From the NCBI RefSeq assembly GCF_901000735.1, contig NC_081547.1, positions 27,329,382-27,393,381 on the forward strand: DNA of 64,000 bases. Reading direction: 5' to 3'. A program made the translations under genes and the position numbers. Origin of the DNA: Corylus avellana. Taxonomy: Eukaryota; Streptophyta; Magnoliopsida; Fagales; Betulaceae. Numbering within the stretch: the first letter of the stretch is position 1; every line of letters begins with the position of its first letter. The notes below the pieces were generated by a model. The model was not told where the DNA came from. It saw only the letters and a program-made list of their open reading frames with translations, and ran no database searches. Shown here one piece after another: positions 47,115 through 59,590 of the stretch.

Positions 47115-47495
47115 TGTTACGGGTCTATGACCCGGTAATAGTATATTAGAATTATTATTAAATAAGGTAATTATGTATTATTATTCTTATTAGGAAAATA
47201 TGAAACTTGCTCATAAAGCAATATTTCTAGTAGAAAATATGGGATTTGTCTCCCATTAGAATTATATTTTCTATTTATATGTATTTCTATTTTTGTTATG
47301 TGATAATCTATATAAACCTAAGAGTAATCAATAAAATATATGAGAAGTTAATATTCAACTTTATTAGTTGTTTTAAGAGGTTTAGGATTCCTCGTACTAC
47401 CCTAAAACTATGAGGCCCAGGATTCTTCGAATTATCCTACCACAAATCTATCGTTCTTATTAATTATTCATCCCTTGTTACGGTGGCCCATAACA
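47115..47495 (+). mobile_element. Solo LTR (copy in the right arm)
   Basis: Inverted copy of 11074-11454 with the same flanking target duplication. The insertion is therefore older than the duplication of the arm. Confidence 0.75.
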
Positions 47496-48389
47496 CTTTA
47501 CATATATTATTATTTTTTCGCAGTTGTTCTTGGTGTATTGCTTTGTCTAACAGGCATAAAATATGTAGAGCACTTTTTTTTTTGTAATTGAACAGGAAAA
47601 AAGAGATTACAAGAAGGATCTTTACCACTCTTGATATAATGAAAGAGAGAATTGGAGATCATGTGAAAATTATTTCACATGTGTATTTAGAGGAACGAAT
47701 GTCAAGGAATTTTGCCTATCATTCATGAAAATTGAAAACTCATTGAGATTGTGAATATTATCAACAAATGAATGAATTTGAATTCTCAACCAGATTTCAA
47801 CTGCTCAATTTTAACTAACTAAATAGTGTATGATTGGTCCACTATTTGCTTATTGCGGGAAGCCAAGTACGTTGTTGCTAGGATCGGAGTATATTTGCAA
47901 CAGACAGATTGTAGTTGAGATAATTTCGCAGGTTGAATAAATATATGCATGAAGACGTGTAGTACTGTTAGAACAATTTTCGAGATGGGTGACTCAGCAA
48001 TTCAAGAGATGCAATCTGCAAAATGAAAGTATGATAAGACTTAAGAGCTTGTCGAATGTGCCGGAAAATAGTTCAAATGCTTAAGTAGTCAATGTTTTTC
48101 ACAGAGAAAACAAATTAGTGAATTCTTTTGAGAGTAATTATAACCACATATTCGGTAGGAACTTCCCTTTTACAGGCATTAATTAACGGTTATAATCAAG
48201 TATGGATCCTGAATTCTCGGCCCCTACATTCCCAAGGAGTCCAATGCAAATAATTAATGTTGAAATTGTGGATAGTGGGATCATGGATTGTGGCAAATCG
48301 TGGGATCGTGGATCCTGTTGAAGCCAACCTCGGCCACCTTCATACAGAACGTGGTTTGGCACTCTTAGCTCGGCCACGTTTACTTAGCA

Positions 48390-48489
48390 NNNNNNNNNNN
48401 NNNNNNNNNNNNNNNNNNNNNNNNNNNNNNNNNNNNNNNNNNNNNNNNNNNNNNNNNNNNNNNNNNNNNNNNNNNNNNNNNNNNNNNNN
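48390..48489. other. Assembly gap, 100 N
   Basis: Exactly 100 N at the end of the inverted arm. Confidence 0.99.
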
Positions 48490-49227
48490 AAAAAATATAA
48501 AATGAAAAAAAAAATAATAACAGCAAGCATATTTATAATTGGAATGAAAGACAATTTGGCACAAGAACCGCAAGAACCGCATAGGAAAAATCTACCAGAA
48601 TTTATATGACCAATTTTCTCAAGAAGTGGTTTATTTTTTATCAATATCGTCTACTTTTTCGGTCAATATCAAATTTGATGGTGATGTGAAATACATGGAA
48701 AAGTTAGCAATACTAGCAGATGATTGGTCGTAAGTTTATTATATTTGTTATTAATTATTTTTATAACAAAAGAACCGTAAAGGATAAAGTCATTTTAATA
48801 TTTCTTAAGAGATCGCTTCCAATGATTTTCATGAATCATTTTCAGCTCTTGACTGGGTTTTGAATTAAAAATGGACTTCTAGATTTATAACCAATCGCCT
48901 TTCAACTCTAAACTCTTCATGTTTTTCCTTTTTCAAGAAAAACACTGTATCTTAATTGAGTTATGAAAAACCCTCATTAATCTAGTCTAAATTTATGTTT
49001 GTTTAATAATATTTACATATTGCCTTTAACCTGAGATTTCTAATTTCGTCAATTAAAATCTACTGCAATATGTTCCTTTCTTCCAACTTGAACACGTACA
49101 CGGCACCGAGCATAGACAAATAAGGCCTAGTTTTTCTTTTTCTTTTCCTTTTTACTGTAGTTTTACATAGAAAAATGAAAGAGAAGGAATGAAAGAAAAG
49201 GAAAAAAGGATAGTGATAATAGATTAC
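48490..49227 (-). other. Intron of gene J
   Basis: Matches the gene K intron from about 52461 rightward (TAATTGGAATGAAAG, TATGACCAATTTTCTCAAG, GATGGTGATGTGAA). By this comparison exon 2 of J should begin about 200 bp to the left, inside the gap. Confidence 0.65.
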
Positions 49228-49441
49228 CAAAGACAGAGTTAGCGGGGTTCCTGGCGACCTGGTTCTTGGCTGCATCACCGACCAAGAGCTCTTTGTCGGT
49301 AAAGGCAACATAAGACGGCGTCGTCCTGTTTCCCTGATCGTTGACTATGATCTCTACTCGATCATGCTGCCACACTGCTACGCACGAGTACGTCGTCCCC
49401 AGATCAATCCCTATCACTGGCCACTCTCCTTTGCCGGCCAT
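49228..49441 (-). CDS. Gene J: orphan HSP70 exon 1
   Basis: 214 bp, 71 codons plus one base, from ATG at 49441 to a GT donor at 49227-49226. It encodes [20 protein letters not shown], then [20 protein letters not shown] and [14 protein letters not shown]. It is intact and carries the phosphate-1 loop. Its second exon is absent because the gap interrupts the intron. It is closest to the gene K exon 1 (both have [13 protein letters not shown]). A TATA box was not clear upstream. Confidence 0.85.
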
Positions 49442-50826
49442 TCTCGACTCGGGAAGATAACGGAAATGAATAGGCGAAGGAAGACTCTTGAGTGAAACGG
49501 CAGTGAAAGGTTCAAATTGATTAAATACAAAGATTATAATTTGCAAATGCTTTTCTTCCGATTTATAAGACTGAGAAAGAAAAAAAAAATTAATCTCTTC
49601 ATTTAAATCAACTGTCCCCGATGGAGGGAGGGAGGCCAAAAGTTAATTGTTTTTGGTTTGTTAACTTTTTTTTCCATAAACAATACGGTTTGGGATTTTG
49701 GCCTTTCGTATTTTGGAGTCCTTTACAATTCTCAGGAAGTGTAGGAAGCCTAATCGAGGGGTCACTATCTCACAAATCAACATTTACTATGCAATTGGGC
49801 TGCGTAGAACATTTGAACCCCCAACTTTTGCAATTTCTCTGGGTCTTAGTAATTGTAGTATGAAAGTTTTGTTTGGGTTTACGATTTCAAAACTCACAAC
49901 TACAAAGAAAGTAATTTTTTTTTTTTTTTTTGTTAAAAAAATGTGACTTAAAAATGAGATGTTTAGTAAAACAATTAAACGTTTTGTAAAATTGTAATTT
50001 GGCGTTTAAAAATTGGTGTTAAGATTTGGATTTTGTATTCATCATTGATCATGTAAATTAATGTATACATATAGAAACAAGTAAAATCTCAACACCAAGT
50101 GAGGGTTTTTCTTTTTTTATTTCAAATGAGTAATTATTTCTACAAATTTGCCTTTAAAACAGGAAATAAAACATTTTATCTAAAGATTCGTTGTATATGA
50201 CAATTCAACCATTAAAGTAAGGAAAAACAAAAGTCAAATTCAAATGGGTGCTCTCAATTTCACTGGGGTTTTACACAATTCTTGACTTTTCTAATACGTA
50301 CTTTAATCAGTTACCAAAAAGTTTTATGAGATTAAAATAAGTGTTCTTCTATTTCAAGTTTTCAACAATTGAAAAACAGTACTTCGAAAATTAAATACAT
50401 ATGTCTAGCTAGGCACTTGTGTGCTATACATGATCATTGGTAATTTGTTATTAGTTATCTATATATAATTCTTAGATAAAAAAAATTATATTTAGATTAT
50501 TGATGAGTTTCGTGGAGACATTATTTCGATTGAAATTCTCGATAAATTATAATCATTGAAATCAAAGTTAATTGAATAGAGAGAACATCCAATCCATGTA
50601 TCATAAGTTTTGACAACAACCGATCGATTCAACAGAAATATTACCAAATTAAAGACAAATTTAAAACACTTGAAAAGTTGTGGGAGTACCATTCAAGTGT
50701 GACTATATATTACCACAAATAGAATTTGATTGCATGACTTCAACATTACGGTTGTTGTTTTAAATCGCTATGAAACATTCAAGATAGCATTGGCATTAAT
50801 GGGTGGTGATAATTAAAGTGCAGATA
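49442..50826. other. Intergenic between J and K
   Basis: AT-rich with T tracts. Near 50590, CCATGTATCATAAGTTTTG is a diverged relative of the SINE target region at 37.0-37.2 kb, without the SINE. No gene was seen. Confidence 0.4.
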
Positions 50827-53800
50827 TTATTTCTTCCTAGTTCTCCTAATCTTCTTCTTTCCCTGCTCGTCATCTTTACCTTCATATTTCTCTACGTCCT
50901 GGACAATCCTAGGAATCTCTTTTGTGGATACCGGAGCCTTGTAATTTGTAATTGTGGTATGGCAACTTACACCAGTAGTCTTATCCACGGCAGAAACATT
51001 CAAGATACCATTGGCATCAATCTCAAAGCATACTTTCAACTTAGCGACACCCTTGGGCGCTGCAGGAATGGGGGAAAGCCTAAATTCTCCCAACCAGTTG
51101 TTATCTACAACTCTTGCTCTCTCACCCTCATAAACCGAGAACAAAACAACAGTTTGGTTGTCACTGAAAGTGGTGTAGTTCCCCTCCATCTTGGTGGGAA
51201 TGGCAGTATTCCTCGGAATCACAACGGACATGTCCCCTATACCACTCAACACCCCAAGTGACAGTGGGGTGACATCCAAGAGCACAATGTGTTGAACTTT
51301 TTCATTACCCATACCAACCATGTTTGCAGCTTGAATAGCTGCTCCATAAGCCACAGCTTCATCTGGGTTAATACTCTTGTTAAGCTGCTTTCCATCAAAC
51401 AAGTCCTGCAATAGCTGTTGCACCTTGGGAATTCTAGAAGAACCACCTGTAAGAACGACATCATCTACTCTTGTCTTGTCCATCTTAGCATCACTCAAAC
51501 ACTTCTCCACAAGCTCAATAGACTTCTTCAACAAGTCCATACTGAGTTCCGCAAATTTGGCACGGGTAATACTTGAGTAGAAATCAATGCCATTATACAA
51601 AGAATCAACTTCAATCATAGTCTCAGTTGCAGAAGAAAGAATCCTCTTTGCTCTTTCACAAGCTGTCCTCAACCTCCTCAAAGCTCTAGCATTTACACTA
51701 ATGTCCTCATTGTGTTGCCTCTTAAATATTTCAACAAAGTACTTTAACATTCTATTGTCAAAGTCCTCACCTCCGAGGTGAGTATCTCCAGCAACAGCCT
51801 TTACTTCAAAAATACCATCGTCAATGGTAAGTAGTGATACATCTGTAGTACCACCACCCAAATCAAAGATCAACACATTTCTCTTACCAATGCTCACCTT
51901 GTCAAGACCGTAACCAATGGCTGCGGCCGTTGGTTCATTGATTATCCGCATAACATTGAGTCCTGCAATGCCTCCAGCATCTTTTGTGGCCTTACGCTGT
52001 AAATCATTGAAGTAGGCTGGGACAGTGACTACAGCATGCTTCACAGTTGTGCCAAGGTAGGCCTCCGCAATCTCACGCATCTTTTTGAGGACCATAGATG
52101 AGATTTCTTCTGCAGCAAAATGTTTCTTTTCACCCTTATAAGTGACCACAATCATAGGCTTGTCGGCATGACCTTCAATGATCTTGAATGGCCAAAACTT
52201 GATATCATTTTGAACTAAGGAATCACTAAATCTCCTACCAATCAACCACTTTGCATCTACAAAATAAATAAGAAAAGAAATGATAAAAGGATTCAACAAG
52301 ATTAAACTAGAAGAAACAAGCAATCTCAATATTGACGATGAGCTTTTATATTGGCATGCCTCATTTTTATTTTTTTACTAATAAATTGTTATGGTGGGCA
52401 TAAGACAATACTTAGGGTTTGAAAAGGAGTTTTTGCCGTTAGTAGGTTCAATTTACCTCTAACAATTATAAAGAAAACAAATAACAACCGGCATATTAAT
52501 AATTGGAATGAAAGGCAATTTGGCACAAGATCAACGTGGTAACCTAATATGAAAAAACTAAAACAATTTATATGACCAATTTTCTCAAGAAGTGATTTAT
52601 TTGTCATGATCATCTACTTTTTGGGTTAAGATCAAATTTGATGGTGATGTGAAGTTCATGGAAAAGTAACCAATACTAGATAGCATATGTCTGGTTGTTA
52701 GTTTATTTTATTTGTAATTAAATGTTAACACCAATCATATGACACATTAACTGATTTTGTCATGCAACACCCCCACTCTATCGTACACGACCTTTGACTG
52801 TGCTTGCATATAGCAGCCTAAGTAATAACTCATTATGCTGCTTTCCAATTCTCGTCGTATATATGGATATGTTTATTGGCATTCTATAGACACGCATATA
52901 TTAGATTTAACTAATTTGTTAATATTTTTTAAGTGATTGGTGTTAATGTGACACATTAACAAATTCTATCAATTTTTCTAATGGCATGAACATATTTGTG
53001 CTTTTTGCTTACCACAGTGAGTGTTTAATCACTTTTTAAAACTTAGATAATGATTTGTCAAAACCTCAAATCACAAGGACTAATTTTAAATGTATCTCTT
53101 ATTTTATAGCAAAACAATCATAAAAGAGAAAGTCATTCTAATATTTCTTACCCATCCCTTCAAATGATTTTTATGAATCATTTTTAACTCTTGACTGAGT
53201 TTTGATTTAGAAATGAACATCTAGATTTATAACCAATCACTTTTCAACTCTACATTTTTTTTTTTTAAAGTCTTCTTTGGCTTTTTTCTATAGACAAAAG
53301 CTTCAAGGCAATCCCAAATAAGCTGTTGAACATGTTTAAGGGTGCATTTGGAATTGCTATTTTGCAAGAATAATTTACGTTTTTAAAAGATATCACAGGC
53401 GTTTGGCATTGTGATTTAAAAAACACTTAATTTGAAATAGGAAAAAAATCTGCGATTTCTATAAGCAGGCTATAGTGTGCTTATTTGAAAAAACATGAAT
53501 TTAAACCAAAATTACGATTTTTGCAGGACAAATATTTGATAAAAAAAAAAAAAAAAAAATTAACATATTTTACCAAACGCCTTTGTGATTTCAAAAACGT
53601 AATTTTTAAAAATGTAATTTTTAAAATCAAACTTATTAAAACCGCAATCTCAAACGGATCCTAAGATTGTATTAAAAAGCTTAAACTATTTTTCATACAT
53701 AAAAAATTATGTCAAACAAAAATGGAGAAGTTTGGTAAAAAACTTAAAAAAAACTACATTTTGAAAATTTTTATTTAAAAAAAACAAAAACAAAAACAAA

Positions 53801-54205
53801 ATGTCCAAACAAACTTTTTCTATAGACAAAAATTCTATTTCTCAACGCAATTGTTATATCGGCGCCATTGACAATAATTTATAAAACCTAGGTTTTTTCT
53901 TTTGTTGCTGCACTTTCACATAATAATAATAATAATAATAATAATATATATATATATTATTTTTTTAAAAAAAAAAAAGGTGTGAGATTACCAAAGACAG
54001 AGTTAGCGGGGTTCCTGGCGACCTGATTCTGTGCCGCGTCACCGACTAAGCACTCTTTGTCGGTGAAGGCAACATAAGACGGCGTCGTCCTGTTGCCCTG
54101 ATCGTTGACTATGATCTCTACTCGATCATGCTGCCAAACTGCCACGCACGAGTACGTCGTCCCCAAATCAATCCCTATTGCTGGCCACTCTCCTTCGCCG
54201 GCCAT
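50827..54205 (-). CDS. Gene K: HSP70 truncated before the lid, with basic tail
   Basis: Exon 1 is 53992-54205 and exon 2 is 50827-52256, giving 547 residues. The ATPase domain is complete: [65 protein letters not shown] has Trp where all relatives have Arg, and NDLQ replaces NDSQ. SBD-beta is present, including [10 protein letters not shown]. The helical lid starts ([12 protein letters not shown]) but is replaced by [18 protein letters not shown] and a stop. The lid and EEVD are missing. Lidless HSP70s bind peptides but release them fast (family knowledge). The intron carries two MITE-like insertions. The frame up to the truncation is clean, so it may be expressed, but loss of the lid suggests an altered or decaying gene. 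Confidence 0.88.
52725..52946. mobile_element. Small TIR element in gene K intron
   Basis: Perfect 13-bp inverted ends, TTAACACCAATCA and TGATTGGTGTTAA, 222 bp in all. A relative lies at 58687-58918 in the gene L intron, so it predates the K/L split. GACACATTAAC occurs just inside one end and just outside the other. The target duplication is unclear. Confidence 0.5.
53340..53661. mobile_element. MITE in gene K intron, 322 bp
   Basis: Ends GGGTGCATTTGGAATTGC and, inverted, GGATCCGTTTGAGATTGC, with TAA on both sides (53337-53339, 53662-53664). The gene L counterpart near 59310-59330 lacks it. Confidence 0.65.
53921..53960. repeat. (AAT)n/(AT)n microsatellite
   Basis: ATAATAATAATAATAATA followed by ATATATATATAT, about 30 bp inside the intron from the gene K exon 1 donor. 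Confidence 0.85.
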
Positions 54206-54578
54206 TCTCGACGTCGGGAAGATAATGGAAATGAATAGATGAAGGAAGAGACTTGAGTGAAACGGCGGTGAAAGGTTCAAATTGGAATCAGTCGGTTGCT
54301 ATCAAATACAAATAAGGATACCTAGGAATGAAATAGCTGATCGATCTGAACCGTTGAATTCAAAATGAACGATCAAATAATCACGTTATCTGGAGAAAAG
54401 AAAAAGAGTCCGGTACGTCATCTATGGAAAAGAAAAAATTGCCGCTTGAATTTGATTAGAAAAATAATCTGCCACGAAGAGTCAGCCAACCAACAAGGAA
54501 ACAATACTGAAATGGAAACTCAAGATACACAAGGCAAACGGCTAGCATCTCTCAAAGGAAACCAAATCAACGTTAATG
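54206..54578. other. Gene K upstream region
   Basis: The 5' flank of gene K. The CTTGAATTTGATTAGAAAAA block (54445-54475) recurs near 59549-59580, where gene L should have had its exon 1. No clear TATA box was found. Confidence 0.4.
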
Positions 54579-54662
54579 GTTCTCAAGAGGTAACTCAACA
54601 TTAATGGTCGCTAGTTCGAATTTCCCTCCTCCTCTTGTGCAGACATGTCAAAAAAAAAAAAA
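54579..54662 (+). mobile_element. Internally deleted SINE copy
   Basis: It shares TCTCAAGAGGTA.CTCAA, CTAGTTCGAAT, CCTCTTGTGC and GACATGTCAAAAA with the SINE at 37027-37134. It lacks about 25 bp between the two promoter boxes. A possible TTAATG duplication flanks it (54573-54578, 54663-54668). Confidence 0.65.
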
Positions 54663-56563
54663 TTAATGACTAGAATTGTTCAACAAAATAATTAAGGAAA
54701 TCAAGAATAAATCCCATGATCTCTAATTTTATTTCCCTTTGCAAACACTGTTATAAAATTATTTGGATGGTTCAAAAATTCATGTTGATACTAAATAATG
54801 TTAATATAAACAATTAACAATAAGATAAATAAAATGCAATAAATTAAAAAATAGAGCAAGAAAAAATCTCGCAAAATTATAGAATAACACAAGAGTGTTG
54901 TCCTTAAAGCTTGATTTTGTGCCTCTCGGAGCCTTGAACTTGGTGCGATCTAATCTCTTGATAAAAACTCTCACAGGATTAGACTATATCTTCTACGTTC
55001 ATTAAGGATACACTTCCAAATAACGAAGGTCAAATAAATAACTCTTTGATTGAATTGGAAGAACATGAAAAAATGAGTAACATATAATTCTATCTCTCTC
55101 TTGGTAAAAAATGAAAAATTTTGGAGCATAAAATGAAAATTCACTAAAGAGTATAACACTTTCTTATAAAGATGTGGTGGGATGTTTTTTTTCTTTTAAA
55201 GCTCATTATCATGTAATCTATGTATTAAAAACAAACGGTTAACGTGTTTATATGCGTTGAAAACAAATAGTTTTAACTTCTCTAGTTTTGTTATTATTTT
55301 ATACCTCGATATGATTCGACACTCAATGGTATGAACAAAGTCTCTGGTCTTGTGGTTCTCACTTTCAATAAAATAAATAAATTAATTAATTAAATTATTA
55401 AAAAAAAAAAAAAAAAACCCAAAAATAACACTATTGGGGCAACTAATTAACGGGGCTCCAGAAGCTGCTATGGTACTGCATGCCAGATATGCTAGACACA
55501 GTGCCGCAACGAGAACGACTTTAAGTGCCATTGCATGAGTGAGAGCCAACATCGGCAGATGCAAATCTTCGGCTAGAACCCCATGCACATCATTGAGGGA
55601 TACCCTGAAGAGGGTTAGAGGGGGTTGTTTAGTCAACCCAAGATTCGTTTGCTTAGCGCAAGGCGTTTTAAGCCACTTTTTAAATTCTTCCCTGACTTCG
55701 ACAATATTGTTAATTTCATCAAATATCATCTTGTTTTTAGATGGTGTTTTTTTTTTTTTTGGTTGAAAAAAAATATTATGATATGATGTAAATGTGAAAA
55801 TAATTTTTGTTTGTTAATGTTTTCTGCCTTTTTTTTTTTTTTTTTTTTTTTATGGCGAAAAAGTAAGACGCTCCAAAACTTTTTAGATATTGGTGTAATT
55901 AATTTCGAGCTCAATTGATCTTCCCACTTTCTATTCGAAAGGTTTTGACGTGACAGATCGTAAGTAGTAAACAAAAAAAAGGGAATTGCATTTTTTTAAT
56001 TTAAAAACCATTGCCACATCAATTTGAAAATTTTTCTGAGTTCATTTGTTTGACTTTCTAGCACTTCCCTTAATAATACAAAAGAGTTTGTTTCAGAAAA
56101 TTTATTAAGTTGTTCTGATTTTAAATAAAAAATTAATTTGATCTCCAAGACAATTAAGTCGCAATTAATAGTAATTGACTCGATGAACATGTTTTCTCAC
56201 ATAGTAGGCAAGGATTGCATGCATGGTTAGATTTGGCAAATTAACATTCGCACCATCAATGAACATACTTTCCCTGCTATCAGGTGGAAACTCCGAACAA
56301 ACTTAAAGAAGTTGTTCTGAATAGCCATGAAACATTAACATTCGCAACATCAATGACAGAACCATAAATGACACATCACATTAATTTCAAATTTTCCAAC
56401 TCCTAACGAACAAAAGCGACATCAAAATACACTGGCAACAAAAATACTCAAAATAAGTCTAGATATATTTGCAATGATAAGATCCTATGACGGACACTAG
56501 TGTCCTGATTGTAATTATCCAGATAATTGTCACTTTCTTTTATGAAGGGAGATGCTCAATTGG
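54663..56563. other. Intergenic, gene L 3' flank
   Basis: AT-rich. 55660-55800 resembles 37830-37990. A frame read on the minus strand at 55440-55530 gives a signal-peptide-like MALKVVLVAALCLAYLA followed by a few codons, but no continuing exon was identified, so it is not called a gene. 56230-56470 holds the HSP70 3' flank motifs. Confidence 0.4.
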
Positions 56564-58223
56564 TCATTGTTGTCGACATACCTTTGCAAAGATGGGATTC
56601 CAGATTAACTGGAGTCCAACTAGCTTGTCCTCAAACTCATCCGCCTCCGTATGATGGATACCATCTAAGGTATCCAACCAATGTATCACGTGCTTAATGG
56701 CAGCTTCAATCTTCTTCCTACCAGTAGCGTCAATCTTGTCACCAATCTCCTTATCATTGATAGTGTTCCTTATTTTGTAAACATAGTTCGCCAAAGCATA
56801 CATGGCTTTACACTTCTTCCTATGCTCATCATCTTCGACCTTGTATTTCTCGGCGTCCTGAACCATCCTATTAATCTCTTCCTGGGACAGTCTCGTCTTG
56901 TCATTGGTGATGGTAATCTTGTTACTTACACCAGTGGTATGCTCCACAGCTGAAACATTCAAGATACCATTTGCATCAACCTCAAAGCATACTTTCATCT
57001 TAGTGACACCCCGGCCTTGGGCGCTGCAGGAATGGGGTAAAGCACAAATTTTCCCAACAAGTTGTTATCCACTACTCTTCTCTCACCTTCATAAATTGAG
57101 AACGGAACAGAGGTTTAGTTGTAACAAGAAGTAGCGAAGGAGTTTCGTTCCATCTTGGTGAGAATGGCGGTATTCCTCGGAATCACAACGGACATCAACC
57201 CTCCAAAACTCTCCACTCCAAGGGACATAGGGGTGCATCCGAGAGCACAATTTGTTGAACTTTCTCATTACCCATACCAGCCATGTTTGCAGCTTGAACA
57301 GCGGCTCCATAAGCCACAGCTTCATCTGGGTTAATGCTCTTGTTATACTGCTTTCCATCAAACAAGTCTTGCAATAGTTGCTGCACCTTGGGAATTCTAG
57401 AAGAACCACCAGTAAGAACGACATCATCTACTCTTGTCTTGTCCATCTTAGCATCACTCAGACACTTCTCCACAAGCTCAATAGACTTTCTCAACAAGTC
57501 CATATTGAGTTCCTCAAATTTGGCACGGGTAATACTTGAGTAGAAATCAATGCCATTATACAAAGAATCAACTTCAATCATAGTCTCAGTTGCAGAAGAA
57601 AGAATCCTCTTTGCTCTCTCACAAGCAGTTCTCAACCTCCTCAAAGCTCTGGCATTTACACTAATGTCCTCGTTGTGTTGCCCCTTAAATATTTCAACAA
57701 AGTGCTTTAACATTCTGTTGTCAAAGTCCTCACCTCCGAGGTGAGTGTCTCCAACAACAGCTTTTACTTCAAAAGTACCATCGTCAATGGTAAGTAGTGA
57801 TACATCTGCAGTACTACTACCCAAATCAAAGATCAACACATTTCTCTTACCAATGCCCACCTTGTCAAGACCGTAACCAATGGTTGCGGCCGTTAGTTCA
57901 TTGATTATCCGCATGACATTGAGTCCTACAATGCCTCCAGCATCCTTAATTTGTGGCCTTACGCTGTAAATCATTGAAGTAGGCTGGGACAGTGACTACA
58001 ACATTCTTCACAATTGAGCCAAGGTAGGCCTCCACAATCTCACGCATCTTTTTGAGGACTATAGATGAGATTTCTTTTGCAGCAAAATGTTTCTCTTCAC
58101 CCTTATAAGTGACCACAATCATAGGCTTGCCGGCATGACCTTCAATGACTTTGAATGACCAAAACTTGATATTATTCTGAACTAAGGAATCATTAAATCT
58201 CCTACCAATCAACTGCTTTGCAT
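56564..58223 (-). pseudogene. Gene L: multiply frameshifted HSP70 exon 2, no exon 1
   Basis: Acceptor and (D)AKQLIGRR start at 58223; the stop after FAKVCRQQ is at 56564. Lesions seen: a TTAA insertion in GCCACAAATTAAGGATGC near 57955; loss of one base in GGATGCACCCC near 57232; CAA changed to TAA at 57115-57117; a 5-bp insertion near 57012 (CCCAAGG-CCGGG-GTGTC). The phosphate-2 loop is degraded to [10 protein letters not shown]. Exon 1 is absent: intron sequence like that of gene K continues to about 59440, and the gene K 5'-flank motif resumes near 59549. This indicates that a deletion removed exon 1. It is non-functional. EEVD is absent. Confidence 0.92.
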
Positions 58224-59590
58224 CTACAAAATAAATAAGAAAAGAAATGATAAAAGGATTCAACAAGACTAAAGTAGAAGAAGGAATGAATCTCAATATT
58301 GATAATGAACTTTTATATTGGCATGCCTTATTTTTAGTTTTTTACTAATAAATTGTTGTTGTGGGCATAAGACAATATTTAGGGTTTGAAAAGGAGTTTT
58401 TGCAGTTAGTAGGTTCAATTTACCTCTAACAAATATAAAGAAAACAAATAACAACCGGCATATTAATAATTGGAATGAAAGGCAATTTGGCACAAGATCA
58501 ACGTGGTAACCTAATAGGAAAAAACTAAAACAACTTATATGACCAATTTTCTCAAGTGATTTATCTGTCATGATCATCTACTTTTTGGGTTAAGATCAAA
58601 TTTGATGGTGATGTGAAATACATGGAAAAGTTACCAATACTAGCTAGCATATGTCTGGTTGTTAGTTTATTTTATTAATAATTAAATATTAACACCAATC
58701 ATATAGTGTGACACATTAACTAATTTTGTCATGCAATGCCCCCACTTTGTTGTACATGACCTTTGACTGCGCTTGCATATAGCAGCCTAGCTAAGTGATA
58801 ATTCATTACGCTGCTTTCCAATTCTCGTCGTATGGATATGTTTATAGGCATTCTATAGACACATATATATTATATTTAATTAATTTGTTAATATTTTTTA
58901 AGTGATTGGTGTTGATATGACAAATTAACAAATTCTATCAACTTTTCTAATGGCATAAACATATTTGTGCTTTATGCTTACCCCATTGAGTGTTTAATCA
59001 ATTTTTAAAACTTAAGTAACGATTTGTCAAAACCTAAAATCACAAGGACTAATTTTAAATTTATCCTTTATTTTATAACTAAACAATCATAAAAGAGAAA
59101 GCCATTCTAATATTTCTTACCCATCCCTTCAAATGATTTTTATGAATCATTTTTAACTCTTGACTTGAGTTTTGAATTAGAAATGAACATCTAGATATAT
59201 TTATAACCAATCACTTTTCAATTCTACATATCTTCTTCTTCTTTTTTTCCCTGTAAAGCTATTTTTGGCTTTTTCTATAGACAAAAGCTTAAGGCAATCC
59301 CAAATAAGCTGTTGAACATATTAAAAAGCTTAAATTATTTTTCATACATAAAAAATTGTGTCAAAGAAAAATAAAGAAGTTTGGTAAAAAAAAAAAACTT
59401 TAAAAACTACATTTTGACTTTTTTATTATATAAAATAAAAAATAAAAAAATAAAAAAGAGAGAAAAACCCCAAAATGCCCACCTAGAAAAAGAGTCTGCT
59501 ACGGTGCTACCTCGTTGAAGTTTGAACGTCTAGAAAGAAAATCTCTCCGCTTGAATTTGATTAGAAAAATAATCTGCCACGTCATCTACA
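58224..59590. other. Gene L intron remnant and 5' flank
   Basis: Closely parallels the gene K intron (52257-53900), including the 13-bp TIR element at 58687-58918, but lacks the 322-bp MITE. The A-rich stretch 59388-59470 marks where exon 1 should be. Confidence 0.6.

Larger units (their letters stand above)
45204..48389 (-). repeat. Right arm of 3.2-kb near-identical inverted repeat
   Basis: Inverted copy of 10180-13365 (coordinates sum to 58569). Its right end is the N-gap at 48390. At its left end, identity stops at GGGTTATC; the next 150 bp (45041-45190) are a diverged, inverted piece of the same repeat family. Confidence 0.9.

Noticed and set aside
39848..49441. Joining exon J to gene I as one gene after flipping the contig
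   Set aside because: Both sides contain different paralogous versions of the same intron segment, so a direct join would duplicate it. They are more likely two genes.
55382..55729. Possible secreted small protein with a signal-like MALKVVLVAALCLAYLA
   Set aside because: The frame ends soon in a poly-T/poly-A stretch and no further exon with a Cys pattern could be identified.
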